Shown here one piece after another: positions 18,247 through 28,553 of a stretch of DNA of 64,000 bases (the first letter of the stretch is position 1; each line of letters begins with the position of its first letter). The notes beneath the pieces are model-generated. The model was not told the origin of the DNA. It worked only from the letters and a program-made list of their open reading frames with translations, and ran no database searches. The translations under genes were made by a program, and so were the position numbers. The stretch comes from an uncultured Clostridia bacterium (GTDB taxonomy: Bacteria; Bacillota; Clostridia; Christensenellales; CAG-314), in the NCBI GenBank assembly GCA_947629985.1, contig CANRFV010000007.1, positions 1-64,000 of the forward strand, given 5' to 3'.

Positions 18247-20928
18247 ATGAAAAATTGGAAAAGACTATTGATCATAGTGTTGGTTGTCTGCATGATGACC
18301 GGCGTGTTGACAATAGTTGCTGCGTGCAATAAAGATTGCGGTATCGGCAAACATACAGACGATAACCACGACGGAATTTGCGACGTATGTAGTAAGGCAA
18401 CTGTTTTCAAACACGTTGACGCAGATGGAGACAAAAAGTGCGACACTTGCGGAAAGGACATCGTTTACACGATGAACGATTACGTAAGCACCACACCTTC
18501 CAACTGGAATGAACTTAGTTCTACCGACGCAAACGATGACGCTATTATGGGTTACATCGGTTCGTCGTTCTTCGGTTACGACTTCAAATTCGACGGTAAC
18601 AAACGTAATGCAGACGGCACAATCAACGCCGCAGGTATTATCGACGGTGAATTCGAAGTTACTTACGAAGCGGCAACCGCTCTCGAAGACGTAACGGAAG
18701 AATATGCGGAAGAATGGGATTATCTTACGGCTGCACAAGTTAAAGACGGCGGTTACATTTGGAAGATCACGTTGCGCGACGACCTTAAATGGGACGACGG
18801 CACACCCATCAAAGCGCAAGACTTTGTGTACACGATGGAACAACAATTGGATCCCAACTTCCAACTTGAACGTGCAAGCGAATACTACAACAACGCGGTA
18901 AAGATCCACAACGCAAAGAACTATTTGTATCAAGGACAAAAAGGTTGGTTTACCGGTCGTGCTTTCTCCGCTTACAGTGAAGATCTTGACGATATGTTGA
19001 TATTTAGTTTGGGTAATCCCGAAGAAAACGCCGCTTACAACGGAGTTGTTTGCGAAGTACGTACGGCTATAGGCTTCCCCGCAAATTATACGGCGGAAAT
19101 GGTGGCAAAATACCTTATTCAAAACGGTATTAACAACAAGGTCGACGCGACAGTAGAAGAAATTGTCGCTTTGGAAGGCAAAACCCTTGCCGAAATCAAG
19201 GCAGATCCCGCTATGGAAGCGACCTGGAAGAAAGTTCTTGCAAGTTGGCAAACGGAACCCAACGAAGAACTCGACTTCTTTGTTGTAAACTACGAATATC
19301 CCGAAATGGACTTCAGTGAAGTTGGTATCTTTGCCGAAGGCGACTATGATATCGTATTGGTATGCGACAGCCCGATGCAATTCTTCAAAGATGACGGCAC
19401 TCTGTCCTACTTGGCAGCTTACAACTTTGCCAGCCTGCCTCTTGTAAAGAAAGATCTGTATGAACAGTGCAAACACGAACCGCAAGCCGGTAGCACGCTG
19501 TGGACCACCACATACAACACTTCTCTCGAAACAAGCGCCAGCTGGGGTCCCTTCAAACTTACATACTTCCAAGCAGGCAGACAGTTCGAACTTTCTCGTA
19601 ACGACAATTGGTACGGCTACGCCTTGGAAGAAAACAAAGGTTTGTATCCCGTTGACAAGATCGTAACGCAGGTAATCGAAACCGAAGCCAGTGCGCAATT
19701 GGCTTTCTGGAAAGGTCAAGTAGACAGCCTTGGTATCAGCGTAACCATTGCGGACGACTACAAGAACTCTCCGTATGCGATCTTCTCGCCGAGAGTTGCT
19801 ACGTTCGGCGTACAAGTACAAGGTAACCTTGACGCTCTTGTAAAGAGCGGACGTAATAACGGTATACTTGCCATTCCCGAATTCCGTGAAGCGTTGTCGT
19901 TGAGCCTTGACAGAAACGAATACAACCGCAGACTGAGCACGGCTAACCAACCTTGCTTGGGCTTGATGGGCGAAGACTACTACTACGACGTAGAAAACGG
20001 CGGCGTATATCGTTACAGCAAACAAGGTCAGGCTGCGTTGCTGCGTACTTACGGCTTTGAACAAAACGCTCAAGGTCAGTGGGTAGACAGCGCAACAGGT
20101 ACCGTATATGCGTCTCAGGACGAAGCGGTTGAAGCGATGACCGGCGTAAACCTTCCCCTTGCCAAAGAACTTGTAGAAAAAGCGTACAAAGAACTTGTTG
20201 ACCACAAGGAAAAGTACAATTACGACGAAACTAAAAATATCGAAATTCAACTCGGCGCAGACTCTCCCGGCGAATCCGTAGACCGTACGGTTACGTTTAT
20301 GCAGGAATGGGTTGACAATTTGACTTCCGGCACCAGCCTTGAAGGCAAAGTAAAGATCACTTCTCGTACAGACCTTGGCGAAGAATGGGCAGAAAAATTC
20401 CGCGATGGTACTTATGAATTGAGCACAAGCGGTATCGGTAACGCTCCGTTTGACCCCTTCTATCTGATGGCTGCCCACTTGGGTAACCTGCCCCAAGGCT
20501 CAAGCGTATCGTATCACCTGTATTGGGACGTTACTGCGGAAGATCTTGCAATAGCCATACCCGAAGTTGAAGGCGACTATGATCTCAAAGGCGAAACAGC
20601 AACGTTCTCTGTTGCAGAATGGTACAACATCCTTAACAGTCAATCCCAAGTTGCCAATCTCGGCGCAGGATTCGCTCCCGCGGCAGTGCGTCTTGAAATC
20701 TTGGCAAGATTGGAAGAATGTATATTGAAACACTATTACACATTGCCCACCAGCCGTGGTATGACCGCTGCTCTTGGCAGTGCAAAATGGAGTTACATCA
20801 CCAAGACCTACAACACAATGTTGGGATTTGGCGGAATGAAGTATATGACATTCAACTACGCCGATGACGAATGGGCAGCATTCGTACAAATGTACGGCGG
20901 CGACCTGAGAGACTTCTACAAAGGTTAA
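18247..20928 (+). CDS. Oligopeptide ABC transporter substrate-binding lipoprotein (SBP_bac_5)
   Basis: Lipobox VAAC; WKITLRDDLKWDDGTPIKAQDFVYTM; first gene of an opp operon. Confidence 0.9.
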   Translation: MKNWKRLLIIVLVVCMMTGVLTIVAACNKDCGIGKHTDDNHDGICDVCSKATVFKHVDADGDKKCDTCGKDIVYTMNDYVSTTPSNWNELSSTDANDDAIMGYIGSSFFGYDFKFDGNKRNADGTINAAGIIDGEFEVTYEAATALEDVTEEYAEEWDYLTAAQVKDGGYIWKITLRDDLKWDDGTPIKAQDFVYTMEQQLDPNFQLERASEYYNNAVKIHNAKNYLYQGQKGWFTGRAFSAYSEDLDDMLIFSLGNPEENAAYNGVVCEVRTAIGFPANYTAEMVAKYLIQNGINNKVDATVEEIVALEGKTLAEIKADPAMEATWKKVLASWQTEPNEELDFFVVNYEYPEMDFSEVGIFAEGDYDIVLVCDSPMQFFKDDGTLSYLAAYNFASLPLVKKDLYEQCKHEPQAGSTLWTTTYNTSLETSASWGPFKLTYFQAGRQFELSRNDNWYGYALEENKGLYPVDKIVTQVIETEASAQLAFWKGQVDSLGISVTIADDYKNSPYAIFSPRVATFGVQVQGNLDALVKSGRNNGILAIPEFREALSLSLDRNEYNRRLSTANQPCLGLMGEDYYYDVENGGVYRYSKQGQAALLRTYGFEQNAQGQWVDSATGTVYASQDEAVEAMTGVNLPLAKELVEKAYKELVDHKEKYNYDETKNIEIQLGADSPGESVDRTVTFMQEWVDNLTSGTSLEGKVKITSRTDLGEEWAEKFRDGTYELSTSGIGNAPFDPFYLMAAHLGNLPQGSSVSYHLYWDVTAEDLAIAIPEVEGDYDLKGETATFSVAEWYNILNSQSQVANLGAGFAPAAVRLEILARLEECILKHYYTLPTSRGMTAALGSAKWSYITKTYNTMLGFGGMKYMTFNYADDEWAAFVQMYGGDLRDFYKG

Positions 20929-20958
20929 TGTAGATTGTTTGTAATACTCAGCACTTGA

Positions 20959-20986
20959 TAGCGGGGGTGCAAACGCACCCCCGCTA
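20959..20986 (+). terminator. Strong intergenic hairpin between oppA and oppB
   Basis: TAGCGGGGGTGC-aaac-GCACCCCCGCTA. Confidence 0.75.
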
Positions 20987-21015
20987 TTTAAGTAGTTACA
21001 AGGAGGAACAACTTT

Positions 21016-22023
21016 ATGTATATGTTCAAATACGTGCTTAAACGCTTGGCATTGATGTTGATGTGTTTTGCAATAATAATGCTTATGTGTTTTGTACTGA
21101 TAAAAATGTTGCCCATTATTGTTACGGGAACGTTCGGCGTGGACACAAATATTCAGTATCTTAAATTGGAAGCACGCGGATACATAACAAACTTGCGTTG
21201 GGAAGGCACGCGAATTGTCGGTTTTGACAAGGTACCCATACTAAAACAGCTGTGGCTATATCTTCAACGTATCTTCAGGGACGGGGACTTCGGTATTGGC
21301 ACAAGTATGCCGCAATACGAAGGCAAACCCGTGTGGGACGCATTTGTGTCCAGATTGCCCCCGACAATATTGATAAACATCTATTCCAGCCTGATAGGCG
21401 TACCTATCGGCTTGGGCTTGGGCATACTTGCCGCGCTTAAAAAGAACACTTGGATAGACCACGTAATAAGTACGGGCGTTATCGTGCTTATTTCGGTGCC
21501 GTCCATTGTTTACGCGCTGCTGATACTGTATGTGCTGTGCTTCAAGTTGCAACTGTTTCCGTTGCGAATGGACGCGGGAACCGACTACCTTAGTTGGTCG
21601 ATGTTCAAGAGTATGATGCCGGCAACGCTGTCGCTGTGCTTGGGCAGTATTGCGGGCTATGCGCGCTTTACCCGCGCCGAACTTACCGAAGTGCTTACAA
21701 GCGAATTTATGCTGCTTGCGCGCACAAAGGGACTTACCCGCGGGCAAGCGACTGTGCGCCACGCTATGCGCAACAGCATGGTGCCCATCTTCCCCAGCAT
21801 TTTGTCGGAATTTATTGCGGTTTTGTCGGGGTCGCTTATTATCGAGCAGATGTTCAGCATTCCCGGCGTGGGCAGACTGTATCTTGACGCTATCAATGCC
21901 AAGGACTACGACTTCTTTATGTTGCTGTCGGGTTTCTACTGCTTGGTGGGACTTGCGGCAGGCATTGTTGTAGATATAAGTTACGGATTTATCGATCCGC
22001 GTATCAGAATGGGGGCGAGATAA
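21016..22023 (+). CDS. Oligopeptide ABC transporter permease, OppB-like
   Basis: RFTRAELTEVLTSEFMLLARTKGLTRGQATVRHAMRNSMVPI EAA loop. Confidence 0.93.
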   Translation: MYMFKYVLKRLALMLMCFAIIMLMCFVLIKMLPIIVTGTFGVDTNIQYLKLEARGYITNLRWEGTRIVGFDKVPILKQLWLYLQRIFRDGDFGIGTSMPQYEGKPVWDAFVSRLPPTILINIYSSLIGVPIGLGLGILAALKKNTWIDHVISTGVIVLISVPSIVYALLILYVLCFKLQLFPLRMDAGTDYLSWSMFKSMMPATLSLCLGSIAGYARFTRAELTEVLTSEFMLLARTKGLTRGQATVRHAMRNSMVPIFPSILSEFIAVLSGSLIIEQMFSIPGVGRLYLDAINAKDYDFFMLLSGFYCLVGLAAGIVVDISYGFIDPRIRMGAR

Positions 22024-22024
22024 T

Positions 22025-23617
22025 ATGGCAGAAATCAAAAATATCCCGCAGGAAAAATTTAAGTTTGTCGGCGACAAAAACCTGTCGCACGACGTCAAGT
22101 TGGAAACAAAACCACGCAGTTATTTGCACGACGCTTTCAGCCGCTTTTGCAAAAACAAAGGTTCGGTTGTTGCCGCGTGCGTAATTGTGGTATTGGTTTT
22201 GTTTGCAATAATTACCCCGTGGTGTACGCCGTATCAGGTGTCGTACAACGACCCCAACTTTGCATTTGCATTGCCCAAATCGCATTTGTTTGAAAACACG
22301 AACTTTTGGGACGGCTGTGCGGTAAAGAGAGTGGGTTTTCACGACTTTATTATCAACTACGCTATCAGCACCGAACTTAACGACGCCAAGGAAGGCAACG
22401 GCGGACACAACGTTATCAAGAACGAAGAGTACGAAGTTGTAACCGACGACGCAAGCGGCTCTACGCTGTACGTGTATCGCGAAGACTCGTACCACAAATT
22501 GGGCACGATCTACAAACAGGTAAACGTAGAAGAATACGAAATGATACAAAAGTATCAGGACGAAACGGGCAATCAGGTAATTTACCCCACCGTTCGTCCG
22601 AGCGATCGCCCCAAGGCAAGCCAGGACAACAACAACGCCAATTACTATTTCAAGACGCAAATGGTAAACAACAAGACGGAAATAGTGCTTGACGACAACG
22701 GCAACGTAATACCCGTTTATTGGCAGCAACCCGCTGCCGACATCAACGACGGATACCATTCGCTGCGTATCGAAGGACAGCAGGGTATCCAACGCGACGG
22801 CACAACTTATTACAACGTTTACGCCAGAAATGTTGCCGGCGGCGACGTGGAATTGCGCATAAATTACTACGAGTATTACATTTTCAGACACGCGTACGTG
22901 CTTAAAGACGGCATTACCGAACCGTACTTTGTGTTCGGCGCAACCGACTCGGGCAGAGATATACTTACGTGTCTGGCAAGCGGCGCTCGGTTCAGTTTTA
23001 TATTTGCAATTGCCATTGCGGTTGTAAATATGTTCATCGGCGCAATATGGGGTGCGATTGCCGGCTACTACGGCGGAGCAATAGACCTTACAATGGAACG
23101 TATTACCGACGTATTGAGCGCTATTCCTATGATGATAGTTATTACTTTGCTTAAATATCACATGGAAGAAACCAGCCAAATACTTATACTGTTCCTGGCG
23201 TTTATCGCAACGGGTTGGATAGGTATGGCAAGCACGGTGCGTATGCAGTTTTACCGTTTCAAAAACCAGGAATACGTACTTGCGGCGCGCACGTTGGGCG
23301 CAACGGATTGGCGGGTAATGTGGAAACACATCTTCCCCAACAGTTTGGGCACGCTTGTTACAAGTTGCGCGTTGGTAATTCCCAGCATGATATTCTCGGA
23401 AACAAGCCTTACGTATTTGGGCATTATCAGCCTTACGTCGGGTAACATTACAAGCGTAGGTACGCTTATTGCCGCGGGACAACCGTTTTTGACAAGTTTC
23501 CCCCATATAGTTGCATTCCCGTCGGTATTTTTGGCGTTGCTTATGTTAAGTTTCAACCTATTTGGCAACGGATTGCGGGACGCATTCAATCCTACGTTGC
23601 GAGGATCGGAGGGTTAA
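22025..23617 (+). CDS. Oligopeptide ABC transporter permease, OppC-like, with enlarged extracytoplasmic loop
   Basis: GATDSGRDI; EYVLAARTLGATDWRVMWKHIFPNSLGTL; about 235 aa between TM1 and GATDSGRD. Confidence 0.92.
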   Translation: MAEIKNIPQEKFKFVGDKNLSHDVKLETKPRSYLHDAFSRFCKNKGSVVAACVIVVLVLFAIITPWCTPYQVSYNDPNFAFALPKSHLFENTNFWDGCAVKRVGFHDFIINYAISTELNDAKEGNGGHNVIKNEEYEVVTDDASGSTLYVYREDSYHKLGTIYKQVNVEEYEMIQKYQDETGNQVIYPTVRPSDRPKASQDNNNANYYFKTQMVNNKTEIVLDDNGNVIPVYWQQPAADINDGYHSLRIEGQQGIQRDGTTYYNVYARNVAGGDVELRINYYEYYIFRHAYVLKDGITEPYFVFGATDSGRDILTCLASGARFSFIFAIAIAVVNMFIGAIWGAIAGYYGGAIDLTMERITDVLSAIPMMIVITLLKYHMEETSQILILFLAFIATGWIGMASTVRMQFYRFKNQEYVLAARTLGATDWRVMWKHIFPNSLGTLVTSCALVIPSMIFSETSLTYLGIISLTSGNITSVGTLIAAGQPFLTSFPHIVAFPSVFLALLMLSFNLFGNGLRDAFNPTLRGSEG

Positions 23618-23621
23618 GGCG

Positions 23622-25802
23622 ATGGAGAAGAAGTTAGAAGTAAAGAATTTAGTCATATCCTTCCGAACGGACGCGGGCAAGGTGCAAGCGGTAAGGGACA
23701 TATCTTTTGACCTATACAAAGGCGAGACGTTGGCAATAGTAGGCGAATCGGGCAGCGGCAAGTCGGTAACCAACCGAGCGGTAATGGGGATACTTGCAGG
23801 CAACGGAATGATCGAAGGCGGCGAGATAATCTACGACGGGCAGGACTTGGTACAGATCTCGGAAGAAGATTTTCACAAGTTGCGCGGAGACAAGATAGCG
23901 ATGATCTTCCAGGATCCGTTATCCAGCCTTAACCCCATAATGCGAGTAGGCAAGCAATTGACGGAAGCGATGTTATTGAAAGGCAGAGCGAGTCAGCGTA
24001 ATGCCCGCAAGATATTCAACGGCAAGTTAAAGTTGCTTAATGCCGCCATGGACGAAGTAGCGCAAGGCGACTCTGCAAAGGTAAGCGAAAACAACGGCAA
24101 ATGCCATACCTTCGATACTTTTTGCATAAACAGCACCAAGTTAGAGAGCAAGTACAACGAAATACACCGTGCGGCGGAAGAGTTGCAATTAGACATAGAC
24201 GACTGTGTATTCTTGTTGGAAAAGAAGCAGAAAGTAGATATTAAAGCGAAAGTAACGGCGTTTGTAAAGAGAGTAGACAGTACGTTGCATCCGGACATAG
24301 TAGTAAAGGACGAGCAATTGACCGAGTTGCTTGCGCAGTTATCCGAAAGCGGCAATGTTGCTTCTGCCAAGATACACGAAGGCGAAACGGGTTACGTAAC
24401 GGAAACGTTAATACCGTTATTAAAGCAACTAAGCGGCATATTGGGGCAAGCGTGTGCCAAGGACAAACCCAATTACTTTACGTTAGGGTATTATATGATG
24501 CGCAATCCCGAAGCGAATTTGGACAATATGCCCATAGAAGAACTTACGGAGATGACGCGCAAGTATCTTGACGAAGAGTTTATGTTAGGGTTTATTGACG
24601 ACGGCGCGCAAGGGTTGCAGTACAGTCATAACAAGAGCATAGCGTTAAAGAAAGAGTTGCTGACGGCAACGGACGAAGTATTGGAATATTTCCGCAACGA
24701 GCAATTGGACAAGAAAGTTGCATACGACAAAGTAAATGCAATAGCCAAGCAGGAAGAAGCGGCAATAGACAGGCTGGAAGTAATAAAGAACAGTGTGGAA
24801 TACACATTCCGCAGCAGTATACATTCGGCATTGAAGAAATACTTTGCGGGGTTAGCGAAGAACCCGAAGGAAGAGCGCAGATTCGAGCGTCAGACAGCCA
24901 AGCGGGAAGCGTTAATAGCCAAGGGCAAGACGCCGGATTGGAAGGTAGTACCTGCGGCGTTGTTCGACTTGGAGTTAGGCAGAAAGAATATTAGAGCGGT
25001 ATTGCACTCGTTAAGGGCAAGCATACGTAAAGACTTGGATAGCGACAGCGCATACGACGCCAAAGCGAAGATGGTAAATTTAATAGACTATCTTAAAGAG
25101 CAAGCGTCCGCGGTGGTATACAAAGTAACGCCCAAGATGGCTAAAGCCAAAGCGTTAAAGTTATTGGAAGAAGTAGGCATACCCGAACCGGCAATAAGAT
25201 ACAGACAGTATCCGTTTGAGTTCAGCGGGGGAATGCGTCAAAGGATAGTAATAGCCATAGCGTTGGCGGCTAATCCGGACATACTAATATGCGACGAGCC
25301 CACTACTGCATTGGACGTAACGATACAAGCGCAGATATTGGAACTAATAAACCGCATAAAGGCGGAGCGGCACTTATCTGTAATATTTATTACGCACAAC
25401 TTAGGCGTAGTAGCGAACATGGCAGACAGGATAGCGGTAATGTATGCGGGCAAGATAGTAGAATACGGCACGGCAGACGATGTATTTTACGATCCGCGGC
25501 ACCCGTACACTTGGGCGTTGTTGTCGAGTATGCCCGACTTAGAGACCAAAGAGAAGTTGGAAGCGATACCGGGCACACCGCCGAACATGATCTTTCCGCC
25601 GAAAGGGGACGCGTTTGCGGCGCGTAACAAGTTTGCGATGGAGATAGACTTTGAAGAGCAGCCGCCGATGTTTAAGATAAGCGACACACACTATGCGGCT
25701 ACCTGGTTATTGCATCCCAACGCGCCGAAAGTAGAACCTCCCAAGATAGTAACGGACAGGATAGAGAGAATGAAGAAGAAGGAGGCGGAGAGCAATGGCT
25801 GA
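23622..25802 (+). CDS. Oligopeptide ABC transporter ATPase, OppD-like, with about 375-aa insertion
   Basis: Walker [10 protein letters not shown]-loop FQDPLSSLNP, signature FSGGMRQR, Walker [16 protein letters not shown]-terminal HPYTWALL. Confidence 0.95.
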   Translation: MEKKLEVKNLVISFRTDAGKVQAVRDISFDLYKGETLAIVGESGSGKSVTNRAVMGILAGNGMIEGGEIIYDGQDLVQISEEDFHKLRGDKIAMIFQDPLSSLNPIMRVGKQLTEAMLLKGRASQRNARKIFNGKLKLLNAAMDEVAQGDSAKVSENNGKCHTFDTFCINSTKLESKYNEIHRAAEELQLDIDDCVFLLEKKQKVDIKAKVTAFVKRVDSTLHPDIVVKDEQLTELLAQLSESGNVASAKIHEGETGYVTETLIPLLKQLSGILGQACAKDKPNYFTLGYYMMRNPEANLDNMPIEELTEMTRKYLDEEFMLGFIDDGAQGLQYSHNKSIALKKELLTATDEVLEYFRNEQLDKKVAYDKVNAIAKQEEAAIDRLEVIKNSVEYTFRSSIHSALKKYFAGLAKNPKEERRFERQTAKREALIAKGKTPDWKVVPAALFDLELGRKNIRAVLHSLRASIRKDLDSDSAYDAKAKMVNLIDYLKEQASAVVYKVTPKMAKAKALKLLEEVGIPEPAIRYRQYPFEFSGGMRQRIVIAIALAANPDILICDEPTTALDVTIQAQILELINRIKAERHLSVIFITHNLGVVANMADRIAVMYAGKIVEYGTADDVFYDPRHPYTWALLSSMPDLETKEKLEAIPGTPPNMIFPPKGDAFAARNKFAMEIDFEEQPPMFKISDTHYAATWLLHPNAPKVEPPKIVTDRIERMKKKEAESNG

Positions 25803-27081
25803 AAAGGAAGTATTGTTGTCGGTGCAGCATCTTGAACAATTTTTCAAGATGGGCAAGCAGCAGTTGAAAGCGGTAAACGACGTATCCTTCGACATATACA
25901 AAGGCGAAGTATTCGGATTGGTAGGCGAGTCGGGATGTGGCAAGACCACGACAGGACGGTCCATAATTAGGTTATACGACATAACGGGAGGATCGGTATA
26001 TTTTCGCGGGCAGCGGATATGTGCTGGAACCAGACGTTACAAGGAAGCGATCAAGGTAGCGCGAGACAAACTGAAAGCGCAGGTAAAGGAACTGAATACC
26101 GAGAAAGCGAAAGAGACGGAAGGTATAACCGACGAGAGCGTACTCAAACAGATAGAAGAGAAATATGCTGCGGCGATAAAGGAGAAGGAAGCGGAGTTCA
26201 AGGCGGTAGCGGACGAGCAAAGCGAAGAGATACGCAAAGCGAAGTTTGACCACAAGAATTGCAACCGCGAGTATGCGAAAGCGCAGCAAAAGAGAGTAGA
26301 CGACGAATATCTGCCGAAGATAGAGAGAGCGGGCACGCAGGAAGAGAAGGACGCTTTAACTGCGGAATACAGAAATGCGCGCAAGTTAGCGGGGAAAGAC
26401 AGGATCACGAACAAGATACAGATGATCTTTCAGGACCCGATAGCGTCGTTGGATCCGCGAATGACCGTACGCGAGATAATAGCGGAAGGGTTGGTAATAC
26501 GCGGAATAAAGGACAAAGAGAAGATAAACGAGATGGTATTTAAGGTATTGGACCTTGTAGGTTTGGTACCTGAGCATGCCAACAGATACCCGCATGAATT
26601 CAGCGGCGGACAGAGACAGCGTATAGGTATAGCGCGGGCGATAATCTTAGAGCCCGAGTTGATAATAGCCGACGAGCCCATAAGCGCGTTGGACGTATCT
26701 ATACAGGCGCAGGTAATAAACCTGCTGAACGAGTTGCGAAACAGATTAGGGTTGACGATACTGTTTATTGCGCACGACCTGTCGGTAGTAAAGTATTTCA
26801 GCGACAGGATAGCGGTAATGTATTTCGGGAACTTAGTGGAGTTGACGACGAGCGACGAGTTATTTGCGCATCCGTTGCACCCGTACACGAAGAGTTTGCT
26901 TTCGGCGATACCGGTGCCCGATCCGCACTACGAAAAGCAGCGCAAGCGTATAACGTACAATCCGATAGCGTCGCACGATTACAGTGTAGACAAGCCGAGT
27001 TTACGGGAAGTAAAGCCGGGGCACTATGTACACTGCAACGACGAAGAGTTTGTGCGGTACCAAGAAGAACTGAAAGAGTAA
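25795..27081 (+). CDS. Oligopeptide ABC transporter ATPase, OppF-like, with about 130-aa insertion
   Basis: Walker A GESGCGKT, FQDPIASLDPRMTV, FSGGQRQRIGIARA, LIIADEPISALDVS. Confidence 0.95.
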   Translation: MAEKEVLLSVQHLEQFFKMGKQQLKAVNDVSFDIYKGEVFGLVGESGCGKTTTGRSIIRLYDITGGSVYFRGQRICAGTRRYKEAIKVARDKLKAQVKELNTEKAKETEGITDESVLKQIEEKYAAAIKEKEAEFKAVADEQSEEIRKAKFDHKNCNREYAKAQQKRVDDEYLPKIERAGTQEEKDALTAEYRNARKLAGKDRITNKIQMIFQDPIASLDPRMTVREIIAEGLVIRGIKDKEKINEMVFKVLDLVGLVPEHANRYPHEFSGGQRQRIGIARAIILEPELIIADEPISALDVSIQAQVINLLNELRNRLGLTILFIAHDLSVVKYFSDRIAVMYFGNLVELTTSDELFAHPLHPYTKSLLSAIPVPDPHYEKQRKRITYNPIASHDYSVDKPSLREVKPGHYVHCNDEEFVRYQEELKE

Positions 27082-27140
27082 CAAGACGATATCCACTCAT
27101 AGGTATGGGTGGATATTGGCTGTAAAGAGCGAGGGGCAAA

Positions 27141-27689
27141 TTGAAGAGAGAAAAAGACGAACGAGAACAAAACAACACAACCGCGCCTGCCGCCGACAAT
27201 GGATCGACCGTTGCCGATACTACGGAACCTGTTGACAAAGACAATACAACCGTTGCACAACAAAATTCGGTAAAAAAACCGGCGAACGACGGCAAACGCT
27301 GGTTGCCTTATGTTATTACCGCGGCGGCGCTTGCGGTTATGGTTGTGCTTATCGGGTGGGTGCAAGGCGGCTTTTCCGATGCGGCGGCGCAAACGCTCGT
27401 GGGATATTGGAGCGACGCGTTTTTTGTACCCGGAATACTTTGTGTTTGTTTTGGGCTGTTGTTGCTTGCAAGCAACGGCGGCGCATTCGATATGCTGTCA
27501 TATGCGTTCAAGTCGCTGTTCAGACTGTTCAAAAAGGACGTTGTCGACCGCAAATACGGCGGTTATTACGAGTATTCGCAAGCGCGCAAAGCAAAAAAAC
27601 GTTCGTTTGCGTATATGCTGATAGTTGGCGGCGCTTATACTCTGGTAGGAATTGCCCTGTTGGTGGTTTATTCGGTGTGCTTTGACTGA
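27141..27689 (+). CDS. DUF3899-like membrane protein
   Basis: TTG start with gagggg RBS; hydrophobic segments; GILCVCFGLLLLASNGGAFDMLSYAFKSLFRLF. Confidence 0.65.
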   Translation: MKREKDEREQNNTTAPAADNGSTVADTTEPVDKDNTTVAQQNSVKKPANDGKRWLPYVITAAALAVMVVLIGWVQGGFSDAAAQTLVGYWSDAFFVPGILCVCFGLLLLASNGGAFDMLSYAFKSLFRLFKKDVVDRKYGGYYEYSQARKAKKRSFAYMLIVGGAYTLVGIALLVVYSVCFD

Positions 27690-27711
27690 TTTGCCATTTG
27701 ACCCTGCCCCA

Positions 27712-27905
27712 ATGCGCGCACATATTACGATAACGTGTGCAAAAATTACTAAAGCACACATTGCTATATCTTGTACAAAACTGCTCAAACGCATGTTGCA
27801 GTAACTTGCGTAAAAATACACAAATGTTCATGGCAGTTACCTGCGCACCGAATGTGCAAGCACATATTGCGATAACGGCAAGCGCTCATTGCGACAAACT
27901 GCGCA
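27712..27905. repeat. Degenerate tandem repeat, about 36-bp period
   Basis: Iterations of gcacatattgcgataacttgygcaaaaatrcacaaa. Confidence 0.5.
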
Positions 27906-27926
27906 AAAGCAAAAATTATCAAAATA

Positions 27927-27982
27927 AAAACTCTCCTGCGAGTTGGCACGTTTAAGCGCCGTTACTCGACGGAGAGTTTTTT
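27927..27982 (+). terminator. Intrinsic terminator
   Basis: AACTCTCC TGCGAGT ... ACTCGAC GGAGAGTTTTTT. Confidence 0.7.
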
Positions 27983-28065
27983 GCAGTTTAACAAGCGTAG
28001 AAAATTTATATTAACTTCTTTTTCCTTTGGGTGTTGCACCCGAAAGTATAATTCACCGAACATAA

Positions 28066-28097
28066 AAAAGGGACGCAATTACCATTGCGTCCCTTTT
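28066..28097. terminator. Bidirectional intrinsic terminator
   Basis: AAAAGGGACGCAA-ttacca-TTGCGTCCCTTTT. Confidence 0.85.
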
Positions 28098-28105
28098 GCC
28101 GTTGG

Positions 28106-28411
28106 TCAATTGGCTGTTTGCGGGGGTAACACTTGGTAATAGGCTATTAAAAATACTATTCCCACAAGCAAATATGCCGCTCCCACAATAACAAGATACC
28201 AAAAGGAGCGTTTCTTTTCACGGCGCGCCTGTGTGTACTCGTAATAGCCGCCGTATTTGCGGTCGACAACGTCCTTTTTGAACAGTCTGAACAGCGACTT
28301 GAACGCATACGACAGCATGTCGAATGCGCCGCCGTTACTTGCAAGCAACAACAGCCCAAAACAAACACAAAGTATTCCGGGTACAAAAAACGCGTCGCTC
28401 CAATATCCCAC
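28106..28411 (-). pseudogene. N-terminally truncated inverted copy of the DUF3899-like gene
   Basis: GYWSDAFFVPGILCVCFGLLLLASNGGAFDMLSYAFKSLFRLFKKDVVDRKYGGYYEY identical to 27141-27689; nucleotide identity extends to about 28440. Confidence 0.8.
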
Positions 28412-28553
28412 GAGCGTTTGCGCCGCCGCATCGACATTTTGCTAAAATATTGTTGCAAAACCGAGTTTATAGTTGATTGTGTATCTTTGCCGACTTGCTA
28501 TCGCAATAAACTCAAAATAATTATTCGGCGATTGCATTAAACTCACAAAAACA

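Noticed and set aside
18265-20496. 743-aa antisense ORF over oppA (and similar long antisense ORFs at 22004-23506, 16067-17464, 5592-6542)
   Set aside because: Mirror-image ORFs caused by codon bias of the sense genes; no recognisable domains and no RBS.
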